Assembly (NCBI GenBank): GCA_010093485.1
Contig: MU001501.1
Coordinates: 1,257,052-1,321,051, forward strand
Reading direction: 5' to 3'
DNA: 64,000 nt
DNA from: Karstenula rhodostoma CBS 690.94
Lineage: Eukaryota; Ascomycota; Dothideomycetes; Pleosporales; Didymosphaeriaceae
Position 1 is the first letter of the stretch, and every line of letters begins with the position of its first letter. The translations under genes were made by a program, and so were the position numbers. Under the pieces are notes generated by a model. The model did not search any database, was not told the origin of the DNA, and worked only from the letters and a program-made list of their open reading frames with translations. Below, one piece after another: positions 34,747 to 45,250 of the stretch.

Positions 34747-35922
34747 CGTGAACGAGATTGAACGAGTAAGAGCTACGGATTGCGATAAGATGGATGAGAG
34801 GTTTTCTTCATCGCCTGGGGAAAAAAATTGGCTCGAGGACGGTGCAGCTCGGTAAAAATGGGGCGTAAGATGCCTACGCTGCGTTCACTTCGCGCTACGA
34901 CAGTATGTCTCCAATAAGTTAGCGTTCCGACACAAGTCAAGCCCATCGATTCACTCACCGCCACAAGCTCATACGCTAAATGTTGCAATATCAGAAATCC
35001 CTACAATTAAACACTGTATGTTTGTTGATATCCACCATGAGTATTGTCTCCCAAGCGAGCCGCCGCAGCCTTACAAATCCGTCAGCATGGGCCACACACA
35101 GCCTCTTCCTTCGTCCCAAAACCGAAGACACCAATCCACATGCGCTCTTCCTCTAAGGCGTTAGCACGGAATACCAGCTTCTGGTGAAGTAAGCAGTGTT
35201 AAGGCAAATTTCAGTATTACTCTCCTGAACTAGCAAACTTCGCAACTATCCATCATGGCAACCAACCCACCAACATACTAACCACAGAAGGAACCGAAGT
35301 TCTCCAGTTTCACATAGAATACATGCCTTATCGCTTGCTGCATCTCACATCTCCAAAGCCAGAGAGGGAGGTGAAGACAGGAGCGGGACCAAGGAGCTGA
35401 CCTTCGAGATTCAAATCGGATTGAGCCATAGCCTTGCATTAGCATGCAGACCACAGTTTTTTCGAAGCAAAAGCGCAATTATATACCAATATGTCAGAAT
35501 CTACCTTACAAAGACTCTCACAAGATAGCACCGGCTACATAAACCACATACAAGCCCAGCTTTCTAAAAACCCGAGCAGCTTGGTCCCACCCGGAGCTCC
35601 TACCACATTGTACTTCTCTGATACTTGAACATAACAAATGCGTGCCTGCTGGCTGTATCCCGCTGCGACATTCGTGGCCGTCGATAGTCTCTCTACCTAA
35701 TAGATCATACTCCTCCCTATTTCAGTCAGCTAAAGAATTATTGCGAGCCTGATCGTTTCGAAGACCCCGCGCTTCGGGTCTGCGCACACAGGGACCCCCA
35801 ACTTAGAGCTCAACAACACTGGGGCTTTCTTACTGAAGGGTAAGCGCTCTGGCCACCTCCGCACGCTTACTCATAAGTTTGTTAGGCAGACGTGGAGCCT
35901 TCTTGTCCGGGAGCTGGCTTGG
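34747..35922. other. Intergenic, 1.2 kb, no gene recognised
   Basis: It lies between the start of the acyltransferase and the stop of the next minus-strand gene. It is slightly AT-rich and I see no coding frame with motifs, RNA gene or repeat. Confidence 0.55.
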
Positions 35923-36518
35923 TTACTCTTCTTCATCTTCTTCATCACCTTCATCACCTTCATCATCTTCATTATCTTCATATCCTTCATCTTCTTCCTC
36001 TTCGTCTTCGTCCTCGAAGTCCTCAAAGTCCTCGGGGCGGGGGGTTAATTTTGGAACTGGCCTTTTCATCACGAAATCCAAGCGTAGGTCTAGGTCTGCG
36101 GCATGTTCTAAACGTGCGCGAGCCGCGGCAGCCCTCTTTGCGATCGCATCAGGAGTAGATACGGGAACAAGCGCTGGCACTGAAGCAGCTGCTTTCTTCT
36201 TACTGGGCTTGCTTTTCGCAGCGGTAGCCTTCTTCTTGCTGGGCTTGCGTTTCGCAGCGGTTGCCTTCTTCTTGGCGGGCTTTTTCACTCGACCCGTCTT
36301 AGTGGCAGGCGTCTTCTTTCTGGCTGCTTTCTTGGCCGCTTTCTTGGCTGGAGCTGGCACAGGCGCAGGTGCTGCTGCCTCTTCGGCTGCTCCTGCCCTC
36401 CTCGTCATCGCCGATTCTCTATAGAAGCCTTCTGGCTTAGCGACGTTCTGGTTGAATAAGTACATGCTTCGTTGTGTAGATGGTACCATATACTTACCCG
36501 CTCACTTCGTCGTACCAT
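35923..36518 (-). CDS. Charge-segregated Lys/Ala-rich protein with acidic tail
   Basis: Minus-strand exons 36518-36498 (seven codons) and 36447-35923; 546 nt, 181 aa. Choosing the start at 36518 with a 50-bp GTAAGT..CAG intron gives MVRRSERNVAKPEGFY and is better than starting inside the intron. Residues about 35-90 are an Ala/Lys/Pro array (PAKKAAKKAARKKTPATKTG, KPSKKKATAAKRKPSKKKA) like the tail of histone H1 or bacterial KAAA-type nucleoid proteins. After a short helical part (DAIAKRAAAARARLEHAADL) the last 45 residues are almost entirely Asp and Glu. No globular domain is visible. Nuclear or nucleolar nucleic-acid binding with histone-chaperone-like polarity is a guess from composition. 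Confidence 0.7.
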
Positions 36519-37283
36519 TGTTGTCAAAGCAAAGACTAGAACTGCTGAAGTAGTGCTTTGGATGAAAAGATTTCAATCGCGCGGAGAGGTGCTTGACAAG
36601 CGGTAGATCAGTTTGGTTCATTCAGTAACAGATCCAGAACCCAAATCGTGTTGTCAGTCCGACAGACGCCCGTCCTTCTGTCCAGGAGCTCCACGTTTAA
36701 TACTATGCCCATCTTGCCCTACGCCCAATCCGGAAGAACCAGCAAGTGTACAAAGAATCGAAAGACTTACGCGGCGTAGGAGTGGTTGCGAATTTCCTGC
36801 ACCATAAAGCCTCAAGGTTTCTTTGTCTGTGTTGTTGTGAAAGCGAGGACAGTCAGGTGTTGTGAGACGACATAGTTGTCTTTGTGTTAAATGGGGTGCC
36901 ACAGGTCAAACGTTGGTTGCTCAGTGTCTCGCTGGTACCCCGGCATATTTGAGAGGATGGGCCAAGTGGCTCTGGTGTGCTGGTGCGATCCGAAGCAGGA
37001 ATGGCCTATCAACTTATATTGCATCACCAGTACGAGTGAGCATGAGATCTTATGCCTGGGAATGAAGACCATCAATTGATGTGGGTATATAACTGTTCAG
37101 AAATACAGTTGACGTTTGACATGGAATTAATGATACCGCTCACCTAACGCTACCGCTCAACATACCACTCAATCCAATTCCACGCTAATTCGTCCACGTA
37201 GTATGAATTTACAAGTCGCTGAGATAACATCAATCATGTGCAAAACTTCGAGATCTTGCTGGGTCCCAATCCGTATCGAAAGA
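36519..37283. other. Intergenic, no gene recognised
   Basis: 765 bp between two minus-strand genes. The part at 37080-37220 is AT-rich with short CGCTCA-type repeats (TACCGCTCAYC twice). Nothing else is seen. Confidence 0.5.
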
Positions 37284-39563
37284 TCATGCGCCGAATGCGA
37301 ACCTTCCGAGATTTAGAAACGGCTTGCGGGGCGAACATATACTCTCCGCATCGCTCGATTCCGGTACGAGCAGTTCTTCGCTTCCTTTCACTTCAAGCTG
37401 CTGACGTGGCGTCGTCGGCCTAGGCGGAGTGTCCTCTGTGTCGCTGGCAGGCACCTCTACTTCAGTTTCCGCAATAGCACGGGTGGTGGCTTCTACCAAA
37501 ATTTCGTCTTCAAAGTCCCCAACCACAGCCATGTTTGTCGTAGTAAGCGCGGGGGCATGCTTTTGTCGGATAGAACGATCGACAGAAGTAGCTTTGAGCG
37601 CTATTGAGCTTCGAGCCGATAATGGTCTCGACGATGTCGGTGGGGTCACGTGCGAAGAGGTAGTCGCGCCGTAGGAGAACTTCGAGCGCAGATTTCCAAG
37701 CTGTCTCGATAGTGGAGCACTGAAGATGGACTCAGGCTCAGGACTGCCAAACGAAGTCGCAGGCGTTATGTAGCCGGCATCTTGGGTGTCCTGTGACGTT
37801 CCTAGTGTAGAACTCGATAAAACACTCGACTGCGAGTCACTAGCCCTGCTAGAGATGAAGCTGTCCTTGAAGACCTTCATCTTCTTTCTGGGGGAAGGTC
37901 CAGCCTCTTCCGGATCTACTAGACCGGCCATGGCTTCCTCAATGGAATCATCAGAATACAATCCAAAATCCTTGCTGGGTTTTCTCCTTTGAGTCTTATT
38001 CTGGCGGAGAGATGGACTTGGTTCAGCCACCGAGGATGCAAAGAAGCGGCTTCGCATGATCTCGCCTTCATTGGTTGCCGGTGTGCTGGCCTCGGTGTCA
38101 GAGCACAATCGCTGCCTTTTTGAGCGATTCGGCCCGGTCTGACTTGAGGACATCGGATTTGCATCAATACGTCTCGCTGGCTGAGGCGCGGTATGAGCTC
38201 GTGGAGGCTGCTGTCGGTGGCTGCTTTGTGGAGCTGGAATTGCATCCCAACCGGTATTGGTTCTTTGCTGCTCCAGAAGGGTTTGCTGACTGGGAGATGG
38301 CGTGAAGAGATTGACGTCTAATTCCGCCAAAGGAGTGCGCTTCGCCTTGAAGAAAGAATCTATTGGTCGGCCTTGTTTGCTTATGGGTGTTTGCGAGGTC
38401 GACATGCTCGTCCGTGCTGGTCGAAGAGGTTTGCCAGTCGGTTTGTTCTGCGTTCGGAGGACCAAGGGCTGTTTCGAGCGCGGGTGTAGTTCGCCACGTG
38501 CGACACCATACGCAAGGTGAGAAGCAACCTCTTCTCCAATGTACGTCATCTGCGACATGTCGATATCAGGACCCGGGGTGGTGAGGTGGACCAGTTGCTT
38601 GGACGTTGGACAGTAAACCCATGGGTAGAGAAATGTGTTCTCGGCCTGGTAGAAGTCTTCTAGAAAGCCATTCGGTACCTTGAACTTCCCGTCGAACTGA
38701 ACAGCCTTGACGAGGCGCTCGACCGTTTTGTGCTTTCTTAACATTCGATACGCTGTCTTCAAGCCCATACCACCGATGCCGGGAAGGTAGTCACAGCCGC
38801 TTAAGATGGACATCCTTCTGAAGTCGGCATCGCTCCAGCCTACTAGACTTACTTCCCTGCAGGCTGTGAAATGGCTTCGGTTCACCTCGACGCACTCGCC
38901 ATACTTGTCGAGCTTGGTAATGAGGCATTTGGCGCCAAAGACCAGTAGATCCGAATCCTCCGACAGTATGCCATCGATGATTCCCTTGCGCTCCAAGTAG
39001 GCCAGTTGCGAATCTGCTTCATACGGAGCGACAAGGTACTGGATGTTGTGGTGCTTGAGCTCTTCGATCAACATGCGCGCCATTTCCGGCGTTACATCGA
39101 CCGACTTCTGGAGCTCTAGGTGAGCTTGCGACGTCTTTCCGACCTTGAGGAGTTCTAGTCCCAGTCTTCTGCTTTCTTTCCGCCGTTCTCTCCGACCCTT
39201 TTCTGTGCCGGACTTGCTTGGGAGGTTGTCGCCGTCGAACACGAGGTAAGGGGTGATGCCGAAATGGACGAGCATGCGAACGCGGTTCATGGCAAAGTCG
39301 ACAAATCTACGATTGTGAGCTGCTGTCTGTCGTCCTGGGTTGCAAATGCTTACTTCGTTGTCGGCTTATCCTGAGCCAGCTCTATGGCGCACGCAGCTGT
39401 GCCACGGTGCAGCCATCCGTAGGCATCCACGCCAATGGTCTGCCCAGCAAACTTCTTGAGGCTGCATGGCTTCTGTACCGACTTCAAGAGCGGCAGGAGG
39501 CCTTTGCACTGTGAGTAGGTAGACGGATAACGTGGTGGTTGAGTACTTACCGGAGATGCCCAT
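37284..39563 (-). CDS. EXO1: Exonuclease 1 (XPG/Rad2 family 5'-3' exonuclease)
   Basis: Minus-strand exons 39563-39551 (13 nt), 39501-39354, 39306-37284; 2184 nt, 727 aa. Exo1 resects DNA ends and removes mismatched strands in the nucleus. XPG-N begins MGISGLLPLLKSV with metal ligands in GVDAYGWLHRG and LVFDGDNLPSK. XPG-I is present (VAPYEADSQLAYLE, ILSEDSDLLVFG), followed by the helix-hairpin-helix region LSGCDYLPGIGGMGLKTAYRML. All the expected acidic residues are visible, so the nuclease looks active. The C-terminal 360 residues are disordered. At residues 369-373 there is IDSFFKAKR, a PIP-box-like motif lacking the usual Gln. Length is near that of yeast Exo1 (702 aa). It is divergent from TMA16. 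Confidence 0.95.
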
Positions 39564-39872
39564 CGTGCCGCGGGGCCGGTGGCGCGTCGAAGCCTACCAA
39601 CGGCTTGGTCGGGTCGCCTGCTATTGCAGCATTGCCAATCGCACAGGTTCAGGAGAAAGGGGAGGCGTCGCTGTTGGCGGTCGTCGAATGAGTGTCAGTT
39701 GGTAGGGGAACCCGCCTGGAGTCGTATTCGACGCGTCGCACCGGGATGCTCAAGGGTCGTGCCTGCCCTTATTAGCCATGGCGCTAAGCGCTCTGTAGTC
39801 CTTCCCCAGCAAAATTTCTGGCCGGCGACCACCTTTTCAAAACCGCGATTGACCTCGACAATCCCACAAAAA
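39564..39872. promoter_or_regulatory. Divergent promoter EXO1 / TMA16
   Basis: 309 bp between outward-facing start codons. A CCAAT core lies in TTGCCAATCGCA near 39635. No further site is assigned. Confidence 0.55.
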
Positions 39873-40462
39873 ATGCCGAGCCACCGCCTGAACAAGGTGC
39901 AGAAGCACATAACCAAGAAGAAGGGCAAGAATGTCGCTCTGCACGAGAACAGCCGGGATACGCGCCGCCTGCAAAGTGCTGCTCAGCGCGACGACAAGAT
40001 TAATCGCCTGTCTGCGGTAAGAGAAAAGCAAAATCGTCCATTCCGTGAGTAATCATTCATGTTCCAGTTTATCGATATGCTAATACCCAGAAAGTGCTCC
40101 GCATTAAATCATTCCAATCATATACCATGGAGCATACATCTCCACTAGCCATACCAGAAATACAGGCTATGATTGACGACTTCCTTGGTCGTGATGATGA
40201 AGAATTGGCGACGTTGAAGGCAGAACGTCGCCCTGGAAGACCGCCATCGACACGCGAAACTCTGCTGAAGCAAAACCAGGCTATGGAGCAAGGCGAGTAC
40301 GCTTCTGGCTTCTGGGTTCCCGAGCTTGAGGATGCAGAGAATCTGAAGCAGCTGAAGAGTTGGAATGGCCAATGGTCAGGTCTCCCTACGCTTAAATTTG
40401 CCCGGATTTCTAAAGACGGTGTCAAACGAGAGTCGAGCTTCCCTCCCAAAGGGCTCTCATGA
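39873..40462 (+). CDS. TMA16: TMA16-like translation machinery-associated protein
   Basis: Exons 39873-40016 and 40091-40462; 516 nt, 171 aa. Tma16 is a small nuclear factor found on pre-60S ribosomal particles. The N-terminus (LNKVQKHITKKKGKNVALHENSRDTRRLQSAAQRDDKINRL) begins at residue 6 and matches the family's basic opening, including ALHENSRD. The second exon holds the helical part (IQAMIDDFLGRDDEELATL, GEYASGFWVPELEDAENLKQL). The 74-bp intron has a TGCTAAT branch point. Reading on without splicing stops after 60 codons, so the intron is needed. Length agrees with the yeast protein (178 aa). Confidence 0.9.
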
Positions 40463-41412
40463 ACATTGTCAACAGCTGCCAAGACGAAGGATGACTTTAC
40501 GGCTCCCTTACGTTGTACGTTGCGAGATTGAAGAAATGAACATATCTCGACGAGATGTATGACCATTCACGAGGGGTACCAAACATCTGCTTTACAATCA
40601 CGGCCAGCGATATTTAGGCGGCCCAACACAAGAAGCGCCGAGCATCTGCGTACCTTCCAAATTAGAGTGGTACCAAATGCGGACAGAAGGAATTCGCAAG
40701 CTCTTAAGTCCGCTTTGGACGCGTGGCTGAACATTCGGGCAGACCTGCAAGCCGGTCTATTTGGTTTGGCGATGCGGGAGCGAGCGAGAGGTGGTCACAG
40801 CAGACCATAATACATAGCAATATTGAGCACCAGTACCAAATTCAGCCGTAATATGAATGCTGAATCTCGGGATCTAAATTACAACGCTGAGTAGACTTCT
40901 TCATAACACAAACAGAAGGCTGAAGATCCCCGCTGCTGTGTGATTTTCCGGTGAGACGGCACAACGCACGAGTGTTTCGAGACATGGGTTGTGACGCCCG
41001 AGCATATCCAATGCATCGCAATACGAGGTGAGCAGCCACTGGAAATCGGAGATAATTCTCATCGAGCACAAGATCCAGTGGCCGATAAGATCATGCAATC
41101 TGAGCTGTCTTGACTGCGGGACAGGGTATTGCGTCGCGGAACCATTGCTTTGGTATTGTAAACCCGCAGTTACAAACCTTGAAACCATGAGCTCCCACGA
41201 ACTATGCGCAGTATGGGTCTAATAGATTCAAAACGCACTCCAAAAGGAAGGGAGTCCCTCGACCTCTCAGTTGTGACCAATGAAAGAACCGGCGGGGTTT
41301 CTTGGCGGACGTACTATTCTATAATGGGATAGCTTCGTTGTTTTCGAGATCGTTTTCGCGCTTCGTCACGTTCCCAGGGCCTTCCACCCTCTCTCACACC
41401 CTCTCGCCCACC
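40463..41412. other. Intergenic: TMA16 3' flank and TAN1 promoter
   Basis: 950 bp without a recognised gene. A CCAAT box (GACCAATGAAAG) sits at 41277-41281, about 130 bp before the TAN1 start, a usual position for a HAP/CBF complex site. Confidence 0.55.
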
Positions 41413-42985
41413 ATGGCTACCGACCCGAGAAAGCGGAAAGCGGGACCAGATCAGCGGGACGGCGGCAACAGAAAGAAATCCAAGGTGAGCCCCAGGTTTT
41501 ACGGAGGAGGTCGGGAAATGTCTTGGCACCAAGCTGCATTTCTCGCCTCATATTTCCAATATCTCCCGTCTGTGTAGTACTAAGTAGATTCATAGGGCAG
41601 GCAAAAATGGACGGTCCCAGGTGGCGAGAACCGGGGGATTCAAGCAGGCGACACAGGCATCTGGGTGACATGTGCTATGAACAAGGAAGCACCATCAGTA
41701 TCCGACTTGCGGAACCTGTTTGAGAAGGTAAGTGCACGCCATCGCGCCATACATGCATGTTTATCGATTCCGGCGAGCAAATACTGATAACCATATAGTA
41801 TGCGTCACAGCTGTACGGTGACACCCAGACAGCCGAAGCAGCTGAGGGTGAAGATTCTGGAGCAAGCGATGGCGACATTGAAAATGAGATCAGGAAAGAA
41901 GTTGAAGGAATTCGAAAACCGAAGGTTGCGCCGCTCTTCAAGAACGTCAAACTGCCTGGGCAATGCTGTAAGCTGTACCAACACCGTTGTTCATTCATGC
42001 AGGGTGCTGAACTTGACCAGTGATATTCTTCAAGACCCGCTCACCCGTTGAGCCCGTCTCGTTTCTCCACAAGATCTGCCAGGATACCGCAGACGGCGTG
42101 GAGCCTCAGCGATGCCGTTTCGTGAAGAGGCTGACGCCGCTTTCAGCCATTGGTAAAGTCGCAGGGAGTGGCTTGAAGGACATTGCTACCGAGGTCCTGG
42201 CCCCGCACTTTCATGGGCCTGAAAAGACCGGGAAAAAAGTAAGTTTATCTCATCTCGATCTGGTTACGAAAGCAAAACGCGTGCTTGCGTATTCCTCTAC
42301 AGTTGGACGGAATAACACTGGCAAAGCACAACGCGCCTTTTTGTCCCCCTTGCTTCATGGATCCACCCCGCCTCATGTGATTAACTACAATATAACACTG
42401 ATCAACTGCGTAGTTCGCTATCCGAGTTAATATCCGAAACAATAAACAAATTTCCCGAGATGAGATCATCCAGCAGGTTGCATCCCTCGTGGGCAAGGGC
42501 CACAAGGTCGATCTTTCAGGGTATGATCTACTGATTCTCGTGGAGGTCTATCAGGTATGAAACATCACACGTCCCGATAGCCTGTTCCTCAGTGCTTGTG
42601 GCGTTCTCTGGCGGCAATCGGTGCTAACGGATCACAGAGTGTCGTAGGAATGAGTGTGGTGGGCTCAGATTACGACAAGCTCAAGAAATACAATATCGCC
42701 GAGTTGCGCGACAATACCATCTCCAACGATCAGAAGGAGTTAGCGGCAGACAACACCATCTCCAACGATCAGAAGGAAGTAACAGACGACAACACTAAAC
42801 CCAAGGATCAGGAGGAAGTAGCAGAAGACAACACTAACCCCCAGGATCAGGAGGACGTAGCAGAAGACAATGCTACCTCCAATAACCAGAAGGAAGCAGA
42901 AGACAATGCTACCTCCAATGACCAGAAGGAAGCAGCAGACGACAATGCTATCTCCGAGGATCAGAAGCAAGTAACAGAGGTCTAA
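41413..42985 (+). CDS. TAN1: THUMP-domain protein TAN1 (tRNA ac4C12 cofactor) with repeat tail
   Basis: Exons: 41413-41484, 41596-41727, 41799-41967, 42021-42238, 42414-42554, 42638-42985; 1080 nt, 359 aa. Tan1/THUMPD1 binds tRNA and guides Kre33/NAT10 to acetylate C12 in Ser and Leu tRNAs. A basic N-terminus (RKRKAGPDQ..RKKSKGRQKW) is followed by the RGIQAGDTGIWVTC motif, FFKTRSPVEPVSFLHKICQD, RRFV-type KRLTPLS, then the THUMP part FAIRVNIRNNKQISRDEIIQQVASLV and SVVGMSVVGSDYDKLKKYNIAEL. After this normal end, the last exon adds seven tandem units of about 13 residues (type DNTISNDQKEVAD). This tail is acidic, low in complexity and absent from known Tan1 proteins as far as I recall. Intron 4 is 175 bp. 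Confidence 0.92.
42710..42982 (+). repeat. 39-bp coding minisatellite in TAN1 (seven units)
   Basis: Seven head-to-tail units, six of 39 bp and one (the fifth) of 36 bp. Each starts with GACAAY and encodes DN(T/A)xxxxQ(K/E)(E/Q). The first two units are most alike and later units diverge by both silent and replacement changes. Unit lengths are multiples of three, so copy changes keep the frame. Confidence 0.93.
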
Positions 42986-44108
42986 ATGCGTCGAACCATA
43001 GATCGACCAAAACGACAAGACGTCGCAACCTCGGCATTAGGGCGTCTTGGGCTGTAGCACGTTCCCGCGCCGGCACACCTGAAACTGGATACACTCCGGT
43101 GGATAGTATTGCAGGCTGCAGGTGCGGTCATCCGAGGGAAACCCACCGCATAGGGTACGTCACTACAAAGCCGCACATATTTCCAAGGGGCTGGCCTGAC
43201 GTCTTCGACGATGTCGTCTCCAGATGGTCGGGTTGCGCCAAGGTTATTGTGGCGTCAAAAGTTCGATGAATACCGCTTGATGAGTACGTGTTCAAGCGAT
43301 TCTATTCGCTTATGAAGGCTCAGCTGGAGGTCATGTTGCGGTGTACAATGCCCCGATTTTAGCACAAATATCAGCCTCAGTCCTGACTACCGAGTCTCTG
43401 CATGCTTCATCAGCACAGTCAATACGACGATTCTACGATTGTTTGTCGTCCATAGTTCTTCTGAATGTTGCTTTGCTCCCAAACATTTGGCGGACACATC
43501 CACCAACGAGGGCATGCATTAGCCGACACTAGGAAGCGATGCACTTGTTCCCAATTAGGGCTTGTTAGACGAACATTGATGCACTCGCCCCAGCACCCAG
43601 GGACGCCTCCCGCGATCCTGTTCGAGATCCGTTTGTCTAGACTGCCAAATGAAAGCGCTGCTCGTTAAGGCCTGCGCAGCTGCGTTGCTTTTGTACTAGG
43701 TCTAGCCGAATATAACCATGATGCAATACGGAATCTTGCGTATCATAAGCCTAGGCAAGCCTGCAGGCGCATGACGGCGTCCATGAAACTCTCATAAACC
43801 AAATACGTCGGTGACAGGCACCTGCCCGTCGACCTCGAACACCTCGACTTGCTCGGTTTTGCTCGGACGATCAGATCAAGCCGTGATCTTGACGCCTCTG
43901 ACACCACACACGTTGCTCTGATCGCCGACTGAACTGTTTATGGTATCCAAACGCGCTAGACATTATTTCACCTCTACCTTCAAATCATTCAAATATAGCA
44001 GAGCAGACTCATCATGCAGATGTAACAAACCACTCACGCCCCAATCCCTCGCATACTTGCTGACTTTACCTCTTACTTTCAAGTCTCTCGCTCCAAATCC
44101 CGATCGAG
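42986..44108. other. Intergenic, 1.1 kb, no gene recognised
   Basis: The stretch holds the 3' flank of TAN1 and upstream sequence of the APH-like gene. Only short motif-less open frames are present. Confidence 0.55.
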
Positions 44109-45250
44109 ATGCATCTGCCTCCTCTCGATGCGGCCGTCTATCCGGTAGTTCCAACGAACAATGGCAGACATATCAGCAGGGCAGCTCGAGCTTCATCTAC
44201 CGTCTCGAGCATTTCTTCTTCATCGTCTTTATCTTCTCCCACATGTGCCCCTTCTGCAGACTTTTCCGGTATTCAAAGAGCGATTCAAAGCGTCTTCCGC
44301 TCTTCCAAGATCACTGTACAGAAAGCAGAGCGCATCCCTGGACGTCTTCACCAAGTTTATCGGGCACAGTTGACCGATGGTAGCATCTTCGTGCTGAAGT
44401 GCCCGCCTCATACGTCAAGTCGAGCTCTTCGACACGAGAAACATGGCCTGGAGACCGAACTCAGAACGCTTCGCTATCTTCGTGAATATTGTCAGGGACA
44501 ACTGCCGGTGCCGGAAGTGTACCAATATCAAGAGCATGGAGGAGTTCTCGGATCGCCGTTCCTACTGATGAGCTTTGTTCAAGGGAGGAAACTCTCTGAA
44601 ATGCTCCCGTACCTCTCCACGCACGAACGTAATACGATCGACCGAACCTTGGGCTCTTACATGCGAACCATTACCGCGCTCAACGCGCAGCAATTTGGCA
44701 TGACACATAACGTGTTTGCAAATAAGGGCAGCACGTCTTGGCGGAAGGCGTTCCGTGCTCTCCTGGAATCGACGCTGCGAGACTGCGAGGACATGCTTGT
44801 CACACTACCGTACGATAGCATCCGATACTACGTCGAACAACACGTCCACACTCTCGATGAGGTCCAAACGCCCTGCATAGTAGCGATGGACATGTGCGAC
44901 GCGCAGAGCGTGCTTGTAGACGAACAAACAAAGCAAGTCACAGGCTTGGTCGGCTTCTCCAACGTGATCTGGGGCGATCCTCTCATGAACGAGGCCATTG
45001 CGAATGGAAGCGATGCCTTTTTCGAGGGGTACGGAGAGAGGCCTCCGCGTTCAGCAGGACCTCATACCCGACAGTTGATGTAAGTCGTACGACTAGCGAA
45101 CCGAACCGAACTGATACAGTTAGGTATGCGATATACCGCGCGACAGTGCAGATAGCCTCGCTCCACTACCGTCCACAGCCCCACGTCAGCGACACCGATG
45201 CACGGCGCTCATTGACATACGCGGTCAACAGCCTCGCCGCGCTGAGATAA
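44109..45250 (+). CDS. APH-fold phosphotransferase-like protein, probably catalytically impaired
   Basis: Exons 44109-45079 and 45124-45250 with a 44-bp intron; 1098 nt, 365 aa. The order of elements is that of fungal aminoglycoside-phosphotransferase-like (APH/choline kinase) proteins: a nucleotide-lobe lysine in IFVLKCPP (Lys97), a helix Glu in HGLETELRTLRYL, hinge FLLMSFVQGRKL, and a C-terminal ITGLIDF..GDPL-like segment. The catalytic loop, normally HxDxxxxN, reads VAMDMCDAQSVLVD (Asp261 kept, His and Asn lost, one residue inserted). The metal-binding Asp of the IDF motif is Gly (GLVGFSNVIWGDP, Gly282). It therefore looks like a pseudokinase. The frame is otherwise intact with normal splice sites, so it is not an obvious pseudogene. 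The Ser-rich N-terminus before residue 50 may start later than annotated. Confidence 0.75.

Noticed and set aside
33071..36518. Secondary-metabolite gene cluster around the acyltransferase
   Set aside because: No synthase, P450 or pathway regulator is adjacent; one tailoring-type enzyme alone is not a cluster.
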